A DNA stretch of 64,000 bases from Deinococcus sonorensis KR-87 (GTDB lineage Bacteria > Deinococcota > Deinococci > Deinococcales > Deinococcaceae), in the NCBI RefSeq assembly GCF_040256395.1, contig NZ_CP158296.1, positions 186,001 through 250,000 of the forward strand, read 5' to 3'. Below the pieces are notes generated by a model that saw only the letters and a program-made list of their open reading frames with translations, searched no databases and was not told where the DNA came from. The translations under genes and the position numbers were made by a program. Every line of letters begins with the position of its first letter. Positions within the stretch are counted from its first letter, which is position 1. Below are positions 8,213-17,042 of the stretch, piece by piece.

Positions 8213-9832
8213 ATGAAGTACCAGCAGCGGGTTGGACATTCCGTCAGACGAACGAGCGGCACCGTCGCCCTGAGCCTGGGCATTCTGCTGAGCGGAATGA
8301 CCCTGGCGCAGCAGCGGGGCGGAACGCTCACGGTGGGCCTGGGATACGACATTGACACCCTGAACGTGTATTCCACCGGCTATCTGGGCGACGTGCAGGC
8401 GGCGGTGGTGGAAGGGCTGGTGGCGCCGGACCAGAAGGCCCGCTACGTTCCGGTGCTCGCCACGCGCGTGCCGACGGTGGCGAACGGCGGCATCAAGGTG
8501 GCCGCCGACGGCAAGAGCATGGTCGTGACGTACCAGCTGCGCCCGAACGTCAAGTGGTCCGATGGGCAGCCGTTCACCTCCGCCGACGTGAAGTTCACCT
8601 GGGAGGCGGTCAAGAACCCCAAGTTCATCGCCGAGTCCAAGGACGGCACCGAGGACATCTCGTCCATTGAGACCCCGACCCCGCTCACGGTGGTGGTGAA
8701 CTACAAGCGGGTCGCGCCGGACTTCGCCAGCACCCTCTTCACCTTCGGCATCCTGCCCAAGCACACCCTGGAGGGCAAGGACCTCAACACCGACGTTTAC
8801 AACCAGCAGCCGCTCGGCACCGGCCCCTTCAAGGTCACCGAGTACCGCAAGGGCCAGTACGTGATCCTGGACCGTAACCCCTACTACTGGCGCAAGGACA
8901 AGGCGGGCGTGCAGCTGCCGTACCTGGACCGCATGATCTTCAAGATCATTCCCGACAGCAACACCATGGTCACGCAGCTGAAGTCCGGCGAGGTGCAGCT
9001 GGCCTACGGCGTGCCGTACTCGCAGGTGTCGCAGCTGGACAACCAGCCGGGCCTCAACGTGATCAAGAATTCGGTGCTGTCGTGGCAGCATCTGGATTTC
9101 AACCTGAAGGGGCCGGCCCCGCTGCGCGACCTGAACGTGCGCAAGGCTTTCGCCTACGCCATCAACAAGGCCACCGTCAGCAAGGCGCTGGGCGGCTACC
9201 CCACCCCGATCGACACGGTGGTGGTGCCGGTGTTCTCGTACAGCAACAAGCTGGTGCCCAAGTACCCCTACGACCCGGCCAAGGCCAAGGCGCTGCTGGA
9301 CGCCGCCGGCTACAAGCCCGGCCCGGACGGCATCCGGGTCAAGGACGGTCAGCGGCTGAGCTTCAACATCATGGTGCAGGCAGGCCGCAGCACCGATGAG
9401 GACGCCGAGCAGGTGCTGATCGCGTCGCTGAAGGCCGTGGGCGTGGAGCTGAAGCCCGACAACAAGTCCGGCGTGGCGTTCCGCGACGCCCGCTACAAGG
9501 GCGGGTACGACCTGTTCTACAGCGGCTGGATCACGGCCGCCGACCCCACCTACAGCGTGTTCTTCGGCAGCAAGGGCGTCAACAACGGCCAGGGCTATTC
9601 GAACCCGGCGGTGGACGCGCTGCTGAACACCGCCGAGAGCAGCCTGGACCCGCAGGTGCGCGGCAAGGCGCTGCGCGACTTCCAGACGCTGCTGATGCAG
9701 GACCTGCCGACCATTCCGATCACCAGCAACCCGTCCATGATCGCGGTCACCGACAAGCTGGGCGGCTTCGTCCCGAACCCGACCAACATGACCAACTTCG
9801 TGAACACCAGCGGCTGGTACCTGAAGAAGTAG
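8213..9832 (+). CDS. ABC transporter solute-binding protein, peptide/opine type (family 5)
   Basis: The 539-aa protein has a Sec signal peptide (positively charged start, hydrophobic core LSLGILLSG, likely cleavage after TLA near residue 33) and no lipobox. The mature part is a family-5 extracellular solute-binding protein: GGTLTVGLGYDIDTLN opening, DNPYYW-like segment (DRNPYYWRKDK), and KAFAYAINK near the middle, all hallmarks of DppA/OppA/NikA relatives. It captures the substrate for the two permeases downstream. It is first in the operon after the strong promoter and is followed by a hairpin that may keep its level above the permeases. The ligand could be a peptide, opine or glutathione-like compound. 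Confidence 0.92.
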   Translation: MKYQQRVGHSVRRTSGTVALSLGILLSGMTLAQQRGGTLTVGLGYDIDTLNVYSTGYLGDVQAAVVEGLVAPDQKARYVPVLATRVPTVANGGIKVAADGKSMVVTYQLRPNVKWSDGQPFTSADVKFTWEAVKNPKFIAESKDGTEDISSIETPTPLTVVVNYKRVAPDFASTLFTFGILPKHTLEGKDLNTDVYNQQPLGTGPFKVTEYRKGQYVILDRNPYYWRKDKAGVQLPYLDRMIFKIIPDSNTMVTQLKSGEVQLAYGVPYSQVSQLDNQPGLNVIKNSVLSWQHLDFNLKGPAPLRDLNVRKAFAYAINKATVSKALGGYPTPIDTVVVPVFSYSNKLVPKYPYDPAKAKALLDAAGYKPGPDGIRVKDGQRLSFNIMVQAGRSTDEDAEQVLIASLKAVGVELKPDNKSGVAFRDARYKGGYDLFYSGWITAADPTYSVFFGSKGVNNGQGYSNPAVDALLNTAESSLDPQVRGKALRDFQTLLMQDLPTIPITSNPSMIAVTDKLGGFVPNPTNMTNFVNTSGWYLKK

Positions 9833-9839
9833 CGGGCAG

Positions 9840-9868
9840 CGGGGCAGGCCTGATCCGGGTCTGCCCCG
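9840..9868 (+). other. Intercistronic hairpin between solute-binding protein and permease genes
   Basis: CGGGGCAG (9840-9847) pairs with CTGCCCCG (9861-9868) over a 13-nt loop just after the stop codon. No T-run follows. Such hairpins after solute-binding protein genes often stabilise the upstream mRNA or partly terminate transcription. Confidence 0.5.
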
Positions 9869-9892
9869 ACCCTCGCCGTCAAAGGAGCGTGC

Positions 9893-10846
9893 GTGAGTTT
9901 TTCCTATCTGCTCAAGCGTCTGGCCGGCATGCTGCCGCTGCTGCTGGGCGTGTCCCTGATCCTGTTCGGGGTGCTGCACCTCGCGCCCGGCGGGCCGCTG
10001 GACGTGTACGCCGACAACCCGTCCGTCACCCAGGAGGCGCTGGAGCAGATGCGCCGCGCCTTCGGCCTCGACAAGCCGCTGCCGGTGCAGTACCTGTCGT
10101 GGGTGCTGGCCTTCTTCCAGGGCGAGTGGGGCTTCAGCATCCGCACCGCCCAGCCGGTGGTGCAGGAGATCCTGGAGCGCCTGCCCGCCACCCTGATGCT
10201 GAGCGGCACCGCCTTCCTGGTGGCGCTGCTGGTGGCCATCCCGCTCGGCGTGGTGAGCGCCACGCGGCGGTACAGCGGCGTGGATTACGCCATCACGCTG
10301 CTGTCGTTTCTGGGCATCAGCATGCCGGTGTTCTGGCTGGCGCTGATGCTGCAGCTGCTGCTGTCGGTGCAGCTGCGCCTGCTGCCCTCGGCGGGCATGC
10401 TGACCATCGGGGACGGCTCGCTGCCGGACCTGCTGCGGCACCTGGCGATGCCGGCCTTCATCCTGGCGTTCGCGTCGGTGGCCGGCTGGAGCCGCTACAT
10501 GCGCGCCAGCATGGTGGAGGTGATGGGGCAGGACTACGTCCGCACCGCGCGCGCCAAGGGGGTGTCGTCGCGGCGCGTCATCTACGCGCACGCCTTTCGC
10601 AACGCCCTGATTCCGGTGGTGACGGTGGTGGCGCTGGACTTCGCCTCGGTGCTGTCCGGCGCCGTCATCACCGAGACGATCTTCGCGTGGCCCGGCATCG
10701 GGCGGCTCTTCATCGACTCGATGAACGGCCGCGACTACCCGGTGCTGATGGCGATCCTGATGGTCGGCTCGTTCGCGCTGATCATCAGCAACCTGCTGGC
10801 CGACCTCGCCTACGCCGCCATTGACCCGAGGATCCGCTATGCATGA
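9893..10846 (+). CDS. ABC transporter permease (DppB/OppB type)
   Basis: The 317-aa integral membrane protein has six predicted helices, starting with YLLKRLAGMLPLLLGVSLIL, typical of the first permease of peptide importers. The coupling loop that contacts the ATPase is present: YVRTARAKGVSSRRVIYAHAF followed by an ALIPVVT helix. The GTG start at 9893 follows AAAGGAGCG. It should form a heterodimer with the next permease. The 3' end overlaps the next start by eight nt. No ATP-binding subunit gene lies in this operon. Confidence 0.93.
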   Translation: MSFSYLLKRLAGMLPLLLGVSLILFGVLHLAPGGPLDVYADNPSVTQEALEQMRRAFGLDKPLPVQYLSWVLAFFQGEWGFSIRTAQPVVQEILERLPATLMLSGTAFLVALLVAIPLGVVSATRRYSGVDYAITLLSFLGISMPVFWLALMLQLLLSVQLRLLPSAGMLTIGDGSLPDLLRHLAMPAFILAFASVAGWSRYMRASMVEVMGQDYVRTARAKGVSSRRVIYAHAFRNALIPVVTVVALDFASVLSGAVITETIFAWPGIGRLFIDSMNGRDYPVLMAILMVGSFALIISNLLADLAYAAIDPRIRYA

Positions 10847-11723
10847 GGCGATGCCCTCTCCGCTCGCGCGCCGGGCCCCCAGCCGCGGCTACTGGCCCAC
10901 GCTGCTCCGGCGCTTCCTGCGCCACCGCCTGGCAGTCCTCGGGCTGACGGTGCTGCTGCTGCTGGCGCTGCTCGCCATCCTGGCCCCCACCATCGCGCCC
11001 TACACCTTCGACGGGCAGGACCTGGACATCATCGGGCAGCCGCAGCCGCCCAGCCGCGCGCACCTGATGGGCACCGATCAGCTGGGCCGCGACGCCTTCA
11101 CCCGCATGCTGTACGGGGCGCGCATCTCGCTGCTGGTGGGCCTGTTCAGCGCGCTGCTCGCCACCGGCCTGGGCACCCTGATCGGCGCGCTGGCCGGGTA
11201 CTACCGCGGGGTCATCGACACCATCCTGATGCGCTTCACCGACGTGGTGCTGTGCATTCCGCTGCTGCCGCTGGTGATCGTGCTGTCGGGCATCCTGCGG
11301 CCCAGCGTGCCGCTGCTGATCTGCATCGTGGGCGGGCTGAGCTGGATGGGCACCGCCCGGCTGGTGCGCGGCCAGTTCCTGAGCCTGCGCGAGCGCGAGT
11401 TCGTGGAAGCGTCGCGCGCCCTGGGCGGCCGCGACAACCGCATCATGTTCCGCCACATCCTGCCGAACGCGGTCGGGCCGATCATCGTGTCCACCACCCT
11501 CTCGGTCGGCGGGGCGATCATGCTCGAAAGTGCGCTGAGCTTCCTGGGCCTGGGCGTGCAGCCGCCCACGCCCACCTGGGGCAACCTGCTGAACTACGCC
11601 AGCCAGTGGCTGACCGCCGCGCCGTGGCTGGCCCTCTTTCCGGGCCTGATGATCCTGATCACCGTGCTGTCGGTGAATTTCCTGGGCGACGGCCTGAGAG
11701 ACGCCTTCGACCCGCGCAACTGA
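10839..11723 (+). CDS. ABC transporter permease (DppC/OppC type)
   Basis: The 294-aa protein has the DppC layout: a cytoplasmic N-terminus, a first helix near residue 35, a periplasmic loop with HLMGTDQLGRD, then five helices with the coupling segment REFVEASRALGGRDNRIMFR. HLMGTDQLGRD is a strong signature of peptide-importer C permeases. The ATG at 10839 is chosen because it overlaps the upstream stop, giving translational coupling; a TTG six codons earlier is possible. It pairs with the permease at 9893. The ATPases must come from elsewhere or be shared with another importer. Confidence 0.93.
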   Translation: MHEAMPSPLARRAPSRGYWPTLLRRFLRHRLAVLGLTVLLLLALLAILAPTIAPYTFDGQDLDIIGQPQPPSRAHLMGTDQLGRDAFTRMLYGARISLLVGLFSALLATGLGTLIGALAGYYRGVIDTILMRFTDVVLCIPLLPLVIVLSGILRPSVPLLICIVGGLSWMGTARLVRGQFLSLREREFVEASRALGGRDNRIMFRHILPNAVGPIIVSTTLSVGGAIMLESALSFLGLGVQPPTPTWGNLLNYASQWLTAAPWLALFPGLMILITVLSVNFLGDGLRDAFDPRN

Positions 11724-11754
11724 CGCTGGCCCTTTTCATCCTCAAGGAGACGCT

Positions 11755-12834
11755 GTGAAGATCACCATTCTGGGAGCGGGCGCCATCGGCGGCCTCGCTG
11801 GAGCCTACCTGTCGCAGGCGGGCCACGACGTGACGCTGGTAGACCGCTGGGCCGAGCACATCGACAAGATCAAGCAGGACGGCCTGACGGTGGACGGGGT
11901 GCGGGGTGACCTGCACTTCACGCCAACAGCGCTGCACCCGCACGAGGTGCAGGGGCCGCTGGAAGCCCTGCTGATCGCCACCAAGAGCCAGCACACGCTT
12001 GACGCCCTGGAGAGCATGCTGCCGCACTTCGGTCCGGACACCTTCGTGGTGTCGTACCAGAACGGCTTCAACGAGCCGGACATCATCGCGCGGCTGGAGG
12101 CAGCGGGCCTGGGCGGGCGCGAGCGGGTGATGGGGAGCATCCCGAACTACGGCGGCGCGCTGGTGGACCCCGGGCACATCGAGTTCGTGCACGAGGGGCC
12201 GATTCAGCTGGGTGAGATGACCGGCGAGCGCACGCCGAGGCTGCTGGAGCTGGCGGCTCAGCTCTCGGCGCTGACCGAGGTGCAGCTCTCGGACAACATC
12301 TGGGGACAGATCTGGGCCAAGGAGGTCTACAGCGCCCAGGTGGTGTTCAGCGCCCTGGTGAACGCGCCGATCCGCGAGACGCTGGGCGTGGAGCGCTACG
12401 CCCGGGTGGCGGGCGCCGTGGTGCGGGAAGCGCTGGAGATCGCGGAGGCGAACGGCATCACGGTGGAGGCCTTCGACTTCTTCGACCCGGCCAACTACAA
12501 GCCTCAGACGCCGGACGACACCCGCAAGCTGCTGGACAACATCAACCACGCGGTGTGGCTGCTCAAGAAGGACCAGAAGCCCGGCGCGCACCAGTTCCGC
12601 AAGCAGGGCAGCGGCATCTGGTGGGACATCGTGTACCGCAACCGCCCCAGCGAGGTGCGCTCCAGCAACGGCAAGCTCGTGGAGTACGCCGCGCGGGTCG
12701 GCGCGGACGCGCGGCTGAACGCCAAGCTCTGCGACATGATCTACGAGATCGAGGGCGGCGAGCGGCAGCTGGGCTTCCACAACTACGACGAGCTGGAAGC
12801 CTACGTGACCTCGCTCGGAAAGGCGCTGCCATGA
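11755..12834 (+). CDS. Ketopantoate reductase-like NAD(P)-dependent oxidoreductase
   Basis: The 359-aa protein has an N-terminal Rossmann domain with GAGAIGG at residues 7-13 and a C-terminal ApbA/PanE-type helical domain. A Lys in the WAKEVYSAQ helix and RPSEV near residue 298 fit the conserved catalytic regions of 2-dehydropantoate 2-reductases. At 359 aa it is longer than PanE (about 300 aa), and its place inside a transporter/hydrolase operon argues against pantothenate synthesis. It more likely reduces or oxidises a 2-oxo or 2-hydroxy acid or opine-like catabolic intermediate. GTG start with AAGGAGACG; the stop overlaps the next start (ATGA). Confidence 0.85.
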   Translation: MKITILGAGAIGGLAGAYLSQAGHDVTLVDRWAEHIDKIKQDGLTVDGVRGDLHFTPTALHPHEVQGPLEALLIATKSQHTLDALESMLPHFGPDTFVVSYQNGFNEPDIIARLEAAGLGGRERVMGSIPNYGGALVDPGHIEFVHEGPIQLGEMTGERTPRLLELAAQLSALTEVQLSDNIWGQIWAKEVYSAQVVFSALVNAPIRETLGVERYARVAGAVVREALEIAEANGITVEAFDFFDPANYKPQTPDDTRKLLDNINHAVWLLKKDQKPGAHQFRKQGSGIWWDIVYRNRPSEVRSSNGKLVEYAARVGADARLNAKLCDMIYEIEGGERQLGFHNYDELEAYVTSLGKALP

Positions 12835-13958
12835 GTGGCGGCAAGACCCTGGGCGTCGGAGTGATCGGGGCGCACGCCTGGGCTGAGCAGGCGCACCTGC
12901 CCGGCTACCACGCCTACGACCGGGCCCGCCTGGTGGCCATCTGTGACACGGTGCCGGAACGCGCCGAGGCGATGGCGCGGCAGTTCGGCATCCAGCGGGT
13001 GTACACCGACGCGCAGCAGCTGATCGACGATCCGGAGGTGCAGATGGTGGACGTCTGCACGCCCACCGACACCCACCTCCCGCTGAGCCTGGCCGCCATC
13101 CGCGCCGGCAAGCACGTGATCTCGGAGAAACCGCTGGCCCATGAGGCCGACGACGCCTTCATGGCCGCCCGGCTGGCACAGGCGCATGGAGTGCGCACCA
13201 AGCTCGGCTTCACCTTCCGGTACTCGCCGGCCATCCGGCAGATCAAAACCTGGATTGATGACGGCACGCTCGGTGAGATCTTCCACGTGCACGGCCTGGA
13301 GCAGAACTCGCAGTTCCTGGACCCGCTGTACCCGCTGCGGCAGGTGCCGGCCGGGGCCGACTGGGAGTCGCTGATTCCTTCGAGCATCGTGGGGTACGGT
13401 TCGCACCTGCTGGACCTCGTGCGCTGGTGCGCGGGCGAGTACAAAAGCGTCATCGGGAGCATGCACAACTACGTGCCGGAGCGGATGGTGCGCGGGTATG
13501 AGGGCATGCAGCGCATTCCGGTCGAGGACGGCACGGTGGCGCTGGCCGAGTTCGCGAGCGGGGCGCAGGGCATTCTGCAGACCAGCTACATCGCGGTGGG
13601 CAACTACCCGGGCGTGGAACTGCGCGTGTACGGCAGCAAGGGCGCGGCGGTGGCGCGGCTGGTGGAGGAGGGCGGGGTGGCCGAAACGCTGCACTTTGCC
13701 ACCCCCGAGGCGGTGGAGTTTCAGAAGATCGAGCTGCCGGACACCGCCTACCCGCCCGGCACCACCCTGCAGACCCCCTGGCCGGAGCTGTACTACCGCA
13801 ACCTGATCCGGCACTGGGTGGACGAGATTCTGGATGAACTGCCGGGCGAGTGCACCTTCTACGACGGCGCGAAGAGCCAGGAGACGGTCAACGCCATCGT
13901 GCGCTCGCACCGGGAGCGGCGCTGGGTGGACCTGCCCAGCGCGGTGCCGACCCGGTGA
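12831..13958 (+). CDS. Gfo/Idh/MocA-family oxidoreductase
   Basis: The 375-aa protein has an N-terminal NAD(P)-binding domain (VGVIGAHAWAEQAHLPGY; the usual GxGxxG is altered to GAHAWAE) and the diagnostic EKPLAHEADDA (usual EKP-A/L) near residue 100. The C-terminal half has the mixed-sheet substrate domain with GSHLLDLVRW. Family members oxidise or reduce sugars, inositols and related polyols and can also act on biliverdin or dihydrodiols. It overlaps both neighbours by four nt, so it is tightly coupled to the operon. The loss of a strict glycine motif may change cofactor preference. Substrate unknown. Confidence 0.88.
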   Translation: MSGGKTLGVGVIGAHAWAEQAHLPGYHAYDRARLVAICDTVPERAEAMARQFGIQRVYTDAQQLIDDPEVQMVDVCTPTDTHLPLSLAAIRAGKHVISEKPLAHEADDAFMAARLAQAHGVRTKLGFTFRYSPAIRQIKTWIDDGTLGEIFHVHGLEQNSQFLDPLYPLRQVPAGADWESLIPSSIVGYGSHLLDLVRWCAGEYKSVIGSMHNYVPERMVRGYEGMQRIPVEDGTVALAEFASGAQGILQTSYIAVGNYPGVELRVYGSKGAAVARLVEEGGVAETLHFATPEAVEFQKIELPDTAYPPGTTLQTPWPELYYRNLIRHWVDEILDELPGECTFYDGAKSQETVNAIVRSHRERRWVDLPSAVPTR

Positions 13959-15574
13959 GCAGCCTGAACACGCTGGTGGACCGGCTGCTGGCCCTGCACG
14001 CTCAGCTGCGCCCGGTGGACGCCAGCTTCATGGGCCTGCCCGGCCACGACGGCCAGTTGCCGCCGGCGGGTCCAGACGCCAACCGGCAGGAACAGCAGGC
14101 GCTGAGTGCCCTGCTGGACGAAGCGGAGGCTTTCAGCGATCCGCTGGACACGCCCGGCGAGCAGCTGGACCTCTTCCTGCTGCGCGCGTGGCTGCGGGTG
14201 GCCCGGGAAGAGGCGCGGGTGCGCCCCCGGCAGCACAACCCGTCGTGGTACACCGGCGAGGCGGCCTTCTCACTGATCAGCCTGCTGCTGCCGGGTGAGC
14301 GGCCCACCGATCCGGCGGCCGTGCTGTCGAGGCTGCAGCAGATCCCCGCCTTTCTGGAGGCCGGAACCGCCCAGCTGAGCGGTCTGAACCTGCCGGCCGA
14401 CTGGGTGGAGCGGGCGCGGCGCGAGGCGCGGGCGCTGGAGCGGCTGCTGCTCGGTGGCCTGCCGCTGCACTCCGCCTGGCAGGAGGAGTGGCGCCCGGCG
14501 GCGGAACAGGCGGCGCGGGCCGTCCAGGCCTACGCGGACGCACTGCAGCCGGGCGACGCAGACCCGGCGTGTGGCGAAGCGTACCTGGGCTTCCTGATGC
14601 GCGAGGCGCACGCGCTGCCGATGAGCCCCGCAGAGGCGGAAACGGAGGCAGAGGCCGGCTTCCAGGCACTGCTGGGCGAGCTGGAACAGCTGGCCGCTCA
14701 GCTGAACCCGGACCGCAGCTGGCTTGAGCAGCTGGCCGACCTGGAAGCGCAGCAGCCGGCGCTGGAGCAGGTGCGCTCCACCTACCAGGACTGGCACCAG
14801 CAGGCGCTGGAACGCGGCGAGGGGCTGCTGACGCCAGCCGCAGACTACGGCCTGTCGTTCGAGACGCTGCCCGCCTGGGCGCAGGAAGCCGCCGGAGACC
14901 TGTACTTCCTGTTCTACCGCTCGCCCCCCGCCCTGCAGCCGGGCAGCGGCAGCGTGTACTGGGTGTTCCCGCCCGGCGAGGACACGGCCGCCTATCTGCG
15001 CGGCCAGAACATTCCCTTCATCAAGCTGGTGCACGCGGTCCACCACGGCAGCATCGGCCATCACACCCAGAACACCCGCGCCCGCCAGGCCGATTCCCGG
15101 CTGGCGCGGCTGGCCGGCACCGACTGCGCCAGCGGCATCGCCTTTCTGGGCGCGGGCACGCTGGTGGAAGGCTGGGCCTGCTACGCCGAGGACCTGCTGC
15201 TGGAAGCCCCCGGCTTCTACACCCCGCAGGAGCAGCTGCTGCTCAAGCAGTTCGAGCTGCGCAACGCCGCCTGCTGCCTGGCGGACATCCGCCTGCACAC
15301 CGGCCGCTGGACCCTGGAGCAGATGCGCGCGTTCTACCGCGACGAGGTGGGCTTCGCGCCGGGCCGCATCTGGGCCGAGACCACCCGCAACAGCCTCTAC
15401 CCGGCCAGCCGCCTGATGTACTGGCTGGGCACCCGCACCATCCGGGCGCTGCGCGAGGAACTGCGGCTGCCCCCCACCGACTTTCACGATCAGCTGCTGT
15501 CCTACGGCAGCGCCCCGGTCAGCTGGATCGCGCAGGACATGCGCCGCCGCCTGACCGTCCAAGGAGCACGATGA
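13955..15574 (+). CDS. DUF885-family hydrolase with HH-for-HE active-site change
   Basis: The 539-aa protein is a full-length DUF885 member, mostly helical and without a signal peptide. The zinc-motif region reads HHGSIGHH (residues 363-370) where most relatives have HE-x-x-PGHH, so the catalytic Glu is replaced by His364 and the Pro is lost. The downstream EGWACYAED (Glu405, Glu412) is conserved. The related protein in the divergent arm (6819-8015) keeps HE. Either this is a distinct subfamily with altered chemistry or an inactive partner. The GTG start at 13955 overlaps the upstream stop (GTGA) and the stop overlaps the next ATG. Confidence 0.83.
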   Translation: MSSLNTLVDRLLALHAQLRPVDASFMGLPGHDGQLPPAGPDANRQEQQALSALLDEAEAFSDPLDTPGEQLDLFLLRAWLRVAREEARVRPRQHNPSWYTGEAAFSLISLLLPGERPTDPAAVLSRLQQIPAFLEAGTAQLSGLNLPADWVERARREARALERLLLGGLPLHSAWQEEWRPAAEQAARAVQAYADALQPGDADPACGEAYLGFLMREAHALPMSPAEAETEAEAGFQALLGELEQLAAQLNPDRSWLEQLADLEAQQPALEQVRSTYQDWHQQALERGEGLLTPAADYGLSFETLPAWAQEAAGDLYFLFYRSPPALQPGSGSVYWVFPPGEDTAAYLRGQNIPFIKLVHAVHHGSIGHHTQNTRARQADSRLARLAGTDCASGIAFLGAGTLVEGWACYAEDLLLEAPGFYTPQEQLLLKQFELRNAACCLADIRLHTGRWTLEQMRAFYRDEVGFAPGRIWAETTRNSLYPASRLMYWLGTRTIRALREELRLPPTDFHDQLLSYGSAPVSWIAQDMRRRLTVQGAR

Positions 15575-16254
15575 CCCTGAGTGCCGAGCAGAAATCCGAC
15601 CTGAGAGCCCGCTTCCTGAAGGTGGACACCGCCAACGTTGCCGACGTGCTGGACGAGCTGGGCCACCCGGACTACGGGCTGGCGAGCAGCTTCTGGCCGA
15701 TCCGCGAGAGCCAGAACAAGCTGGCCGGCTGGGCCTACACCATCCGCGGCCAGATGACCCCCTACCCCGGCACCGGCGACCCGGCCAAGATGCAGGCGGT
15801 GGCGGGACTGGAAGACGGCCAGATCAGCGTGTGGAGCGGGGGCGGCGCGTCGGGCGTGTGCTTCTTCGGCGAGCTGATCGCGCGCGGCATGCAGCACCGC
15901 GGCTGCGCGGGCGCCCTGATCGACGGTGGCATCCGCGACATCGAGTGGATCGCGCAGATGAACTTTCCGGTGTTCACGCAGTACCGCTCGCCGGTCCAGT
16001 CCATCGGTCGCTGGCAGGTGAACGCGTGGCAGGTGCCGGTGTACCTGCCGGGCGCCACAGCGGAGCGCGTGATGGTCCGGCCGGACGATTTCATCCTGGC
16101 GGACTTCGACGGGGCCATCGTGATTCCGCTGGAACTGGTGGAGCCGGTGCTGGAGCGGGCGGAAGCACTGACCGTGAAGGAAGTGGCGATCCGCGAGGAC
16201 CTGGACCGGGGCATGAGCCTGCCGGACGTGCTGGCCAAGTACGGGCACGTCTGA
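15571..16254 (+). CDS. RraA-like/4-hydroxy-4-methyl-2-oxoglutarate aldolase-family protein
   Basis: The 227-aa protein has the RraA/HMG-aldolase swivelling beta/alpha fold. The segment ALIDGGIRDIEW carries the Arg-Asp pair used by 4-hydroxy-4-methyl-2-oxoglutarate/oxaloacetate aldolases. VMVRPDDFILADFDGAIVIP is the conserved C-terminal strand region. With the RD pair kept, an aldolase or decarboxylase role in catabolism fits better than RNase E inhibition. It is coupled to the upstream DUF885 gene (ATGA) and shares one nt with the next start. It could cleave a 2-oxo acid produced by the oxidoreductases of the operon (inference). Confidence 0.87.
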   Translation: MTLSAEQKSDLRARFLKVDTANVADVLDELGHPDYGLASSFWPIRESQNKLAGWAYTIRGQMTPYPGTGDPAKMQAVAGLEDGQISVWSGGGASGVCFFGELIARGMQHRGCAGALIDGGIRDIEWIAQMNFPVFTQYRSPVQSIGRWQVNAWQVPVYLPGATAERVMVRPDDFILADFDGAIVIPLELVEPVLERAEALTVKEVAIREDLDRGMSLPDVLAKYGHV

Positions 16255-17042
16255 TGGACCTGCAGCTGAACGGAAAGACCGCCCTGGTCACGGCCGCGAG
16301 CGCCGGGCTCGGCTACGCCACCGCCGCTGCCCTGTCGGCCGAGGGCGCACGGGTGGCACTCTGCTCGCGCGATCTGACCCGGGCGCAGGACGCGGCGGCG
16401 CGCATCCAGGCCAGCAGCGGCCACGAGGTGCTGGCCTTTCAGGCGGACGTGGCGAGTGAGGACGACCTGACGCGCCTGTTCGGCGAGGTCGCGGCCGCCT
16501 TCGGCTCACTGGACATTCTGGTGTGCAATGCGGGCGGGCCGCCGCCGGGCAACTTCAGCGCGCTGGGCGAGGTGCAGTGGGCCACCGCCTTCCAGCTGAC
16601 CCTGATGAGCGTGGTCCGCAGCGTGCGGCTGGCGGTGCCATTGATGCAGGCGGGCGGCGGCGGACGCATCCTGACCATTCTGAGCAGCAGCGTGCGCAAG
16701 CCGATTGACAACCTGACGCTGTCCAACACCTTCCGGCCCGCCGTGCACGGCCTGTGCAAGAGCCTCTCCACCGAGCTGGCCCCGCTCAACATCCAGGTGA
16801 ACGGGCTGGCGCCGGGCCGCATCGAGACCGAGCGCATCAACCAGCTGGACGATGCTCAGGCCGAGAAGCGAGGGCTCAGCCGTGCCGAGGTGCGGGCCGC
16901 CTCCGAGCGGCAGATTCCGATGGGCCGCCTGGGCCAGCCGCAGGAGTTCGGACAGGTCGCGGCCTTCCTGTGCTCCCCGGTGGCGAGCTACGTGAACGGC
17001 AGCGTGCTGCTGGTGGACGGCGGGGCGGTGACCAGCCTGTGA
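16254..17042 (+). CDS. Short-chain dehydrogenase/reductase lacking the YxxxK motif
   Basis: The 262-aa classical-length SDR has a cofactor loop TAASAGLG (residues 13-20), the structural NAG motif (CNAGG) and a catalytic-region Ser cluster SSS (144-146). The usual YxxxK is absent: Lys169 is kept but the Tyr position is His165, in [14 protein letters not shown] associate this SN-x-x-R...K pattern with a subgroup of 3-oxoacyl-ACP-reductase-annotated SDRs. The C-terminus ([16 protein letters not shown]) is typical. It may use a different proton donor or act only as a binding protein. It is translationally coupled to both neighbours. Confidence 0.88.
   Translation: MDLQLNGKTALVTAASAGLGYATAAALSAEGARVALCSRDLTRAQDAAARIQASSGHEVLAFQADVASEDDLTRLFGEVAAAFGSLDILVCNAGGPPPGNFSALGEVQWATAFQLTLMSVVRSVRLAVPLMQAGGGGRILTILSSSVRKPIDNLTLSNTFRPAVHGLCKSLSTELAPLNIQVNGLAPGRIETERINQLDDAQAEKRGLSRAEVRAASERQIPMGRLGQPQEFGQVAAFLCSPVASYVNGSVLLVDGGAVTSL

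Noticed and set aside
8150..10591. Long minus-strand frame opposite the solute-binding protein and permease
   Set aside because: The plus strand encodes well-known transporter families with ribosome-binding sites; the minus frame has no family features.
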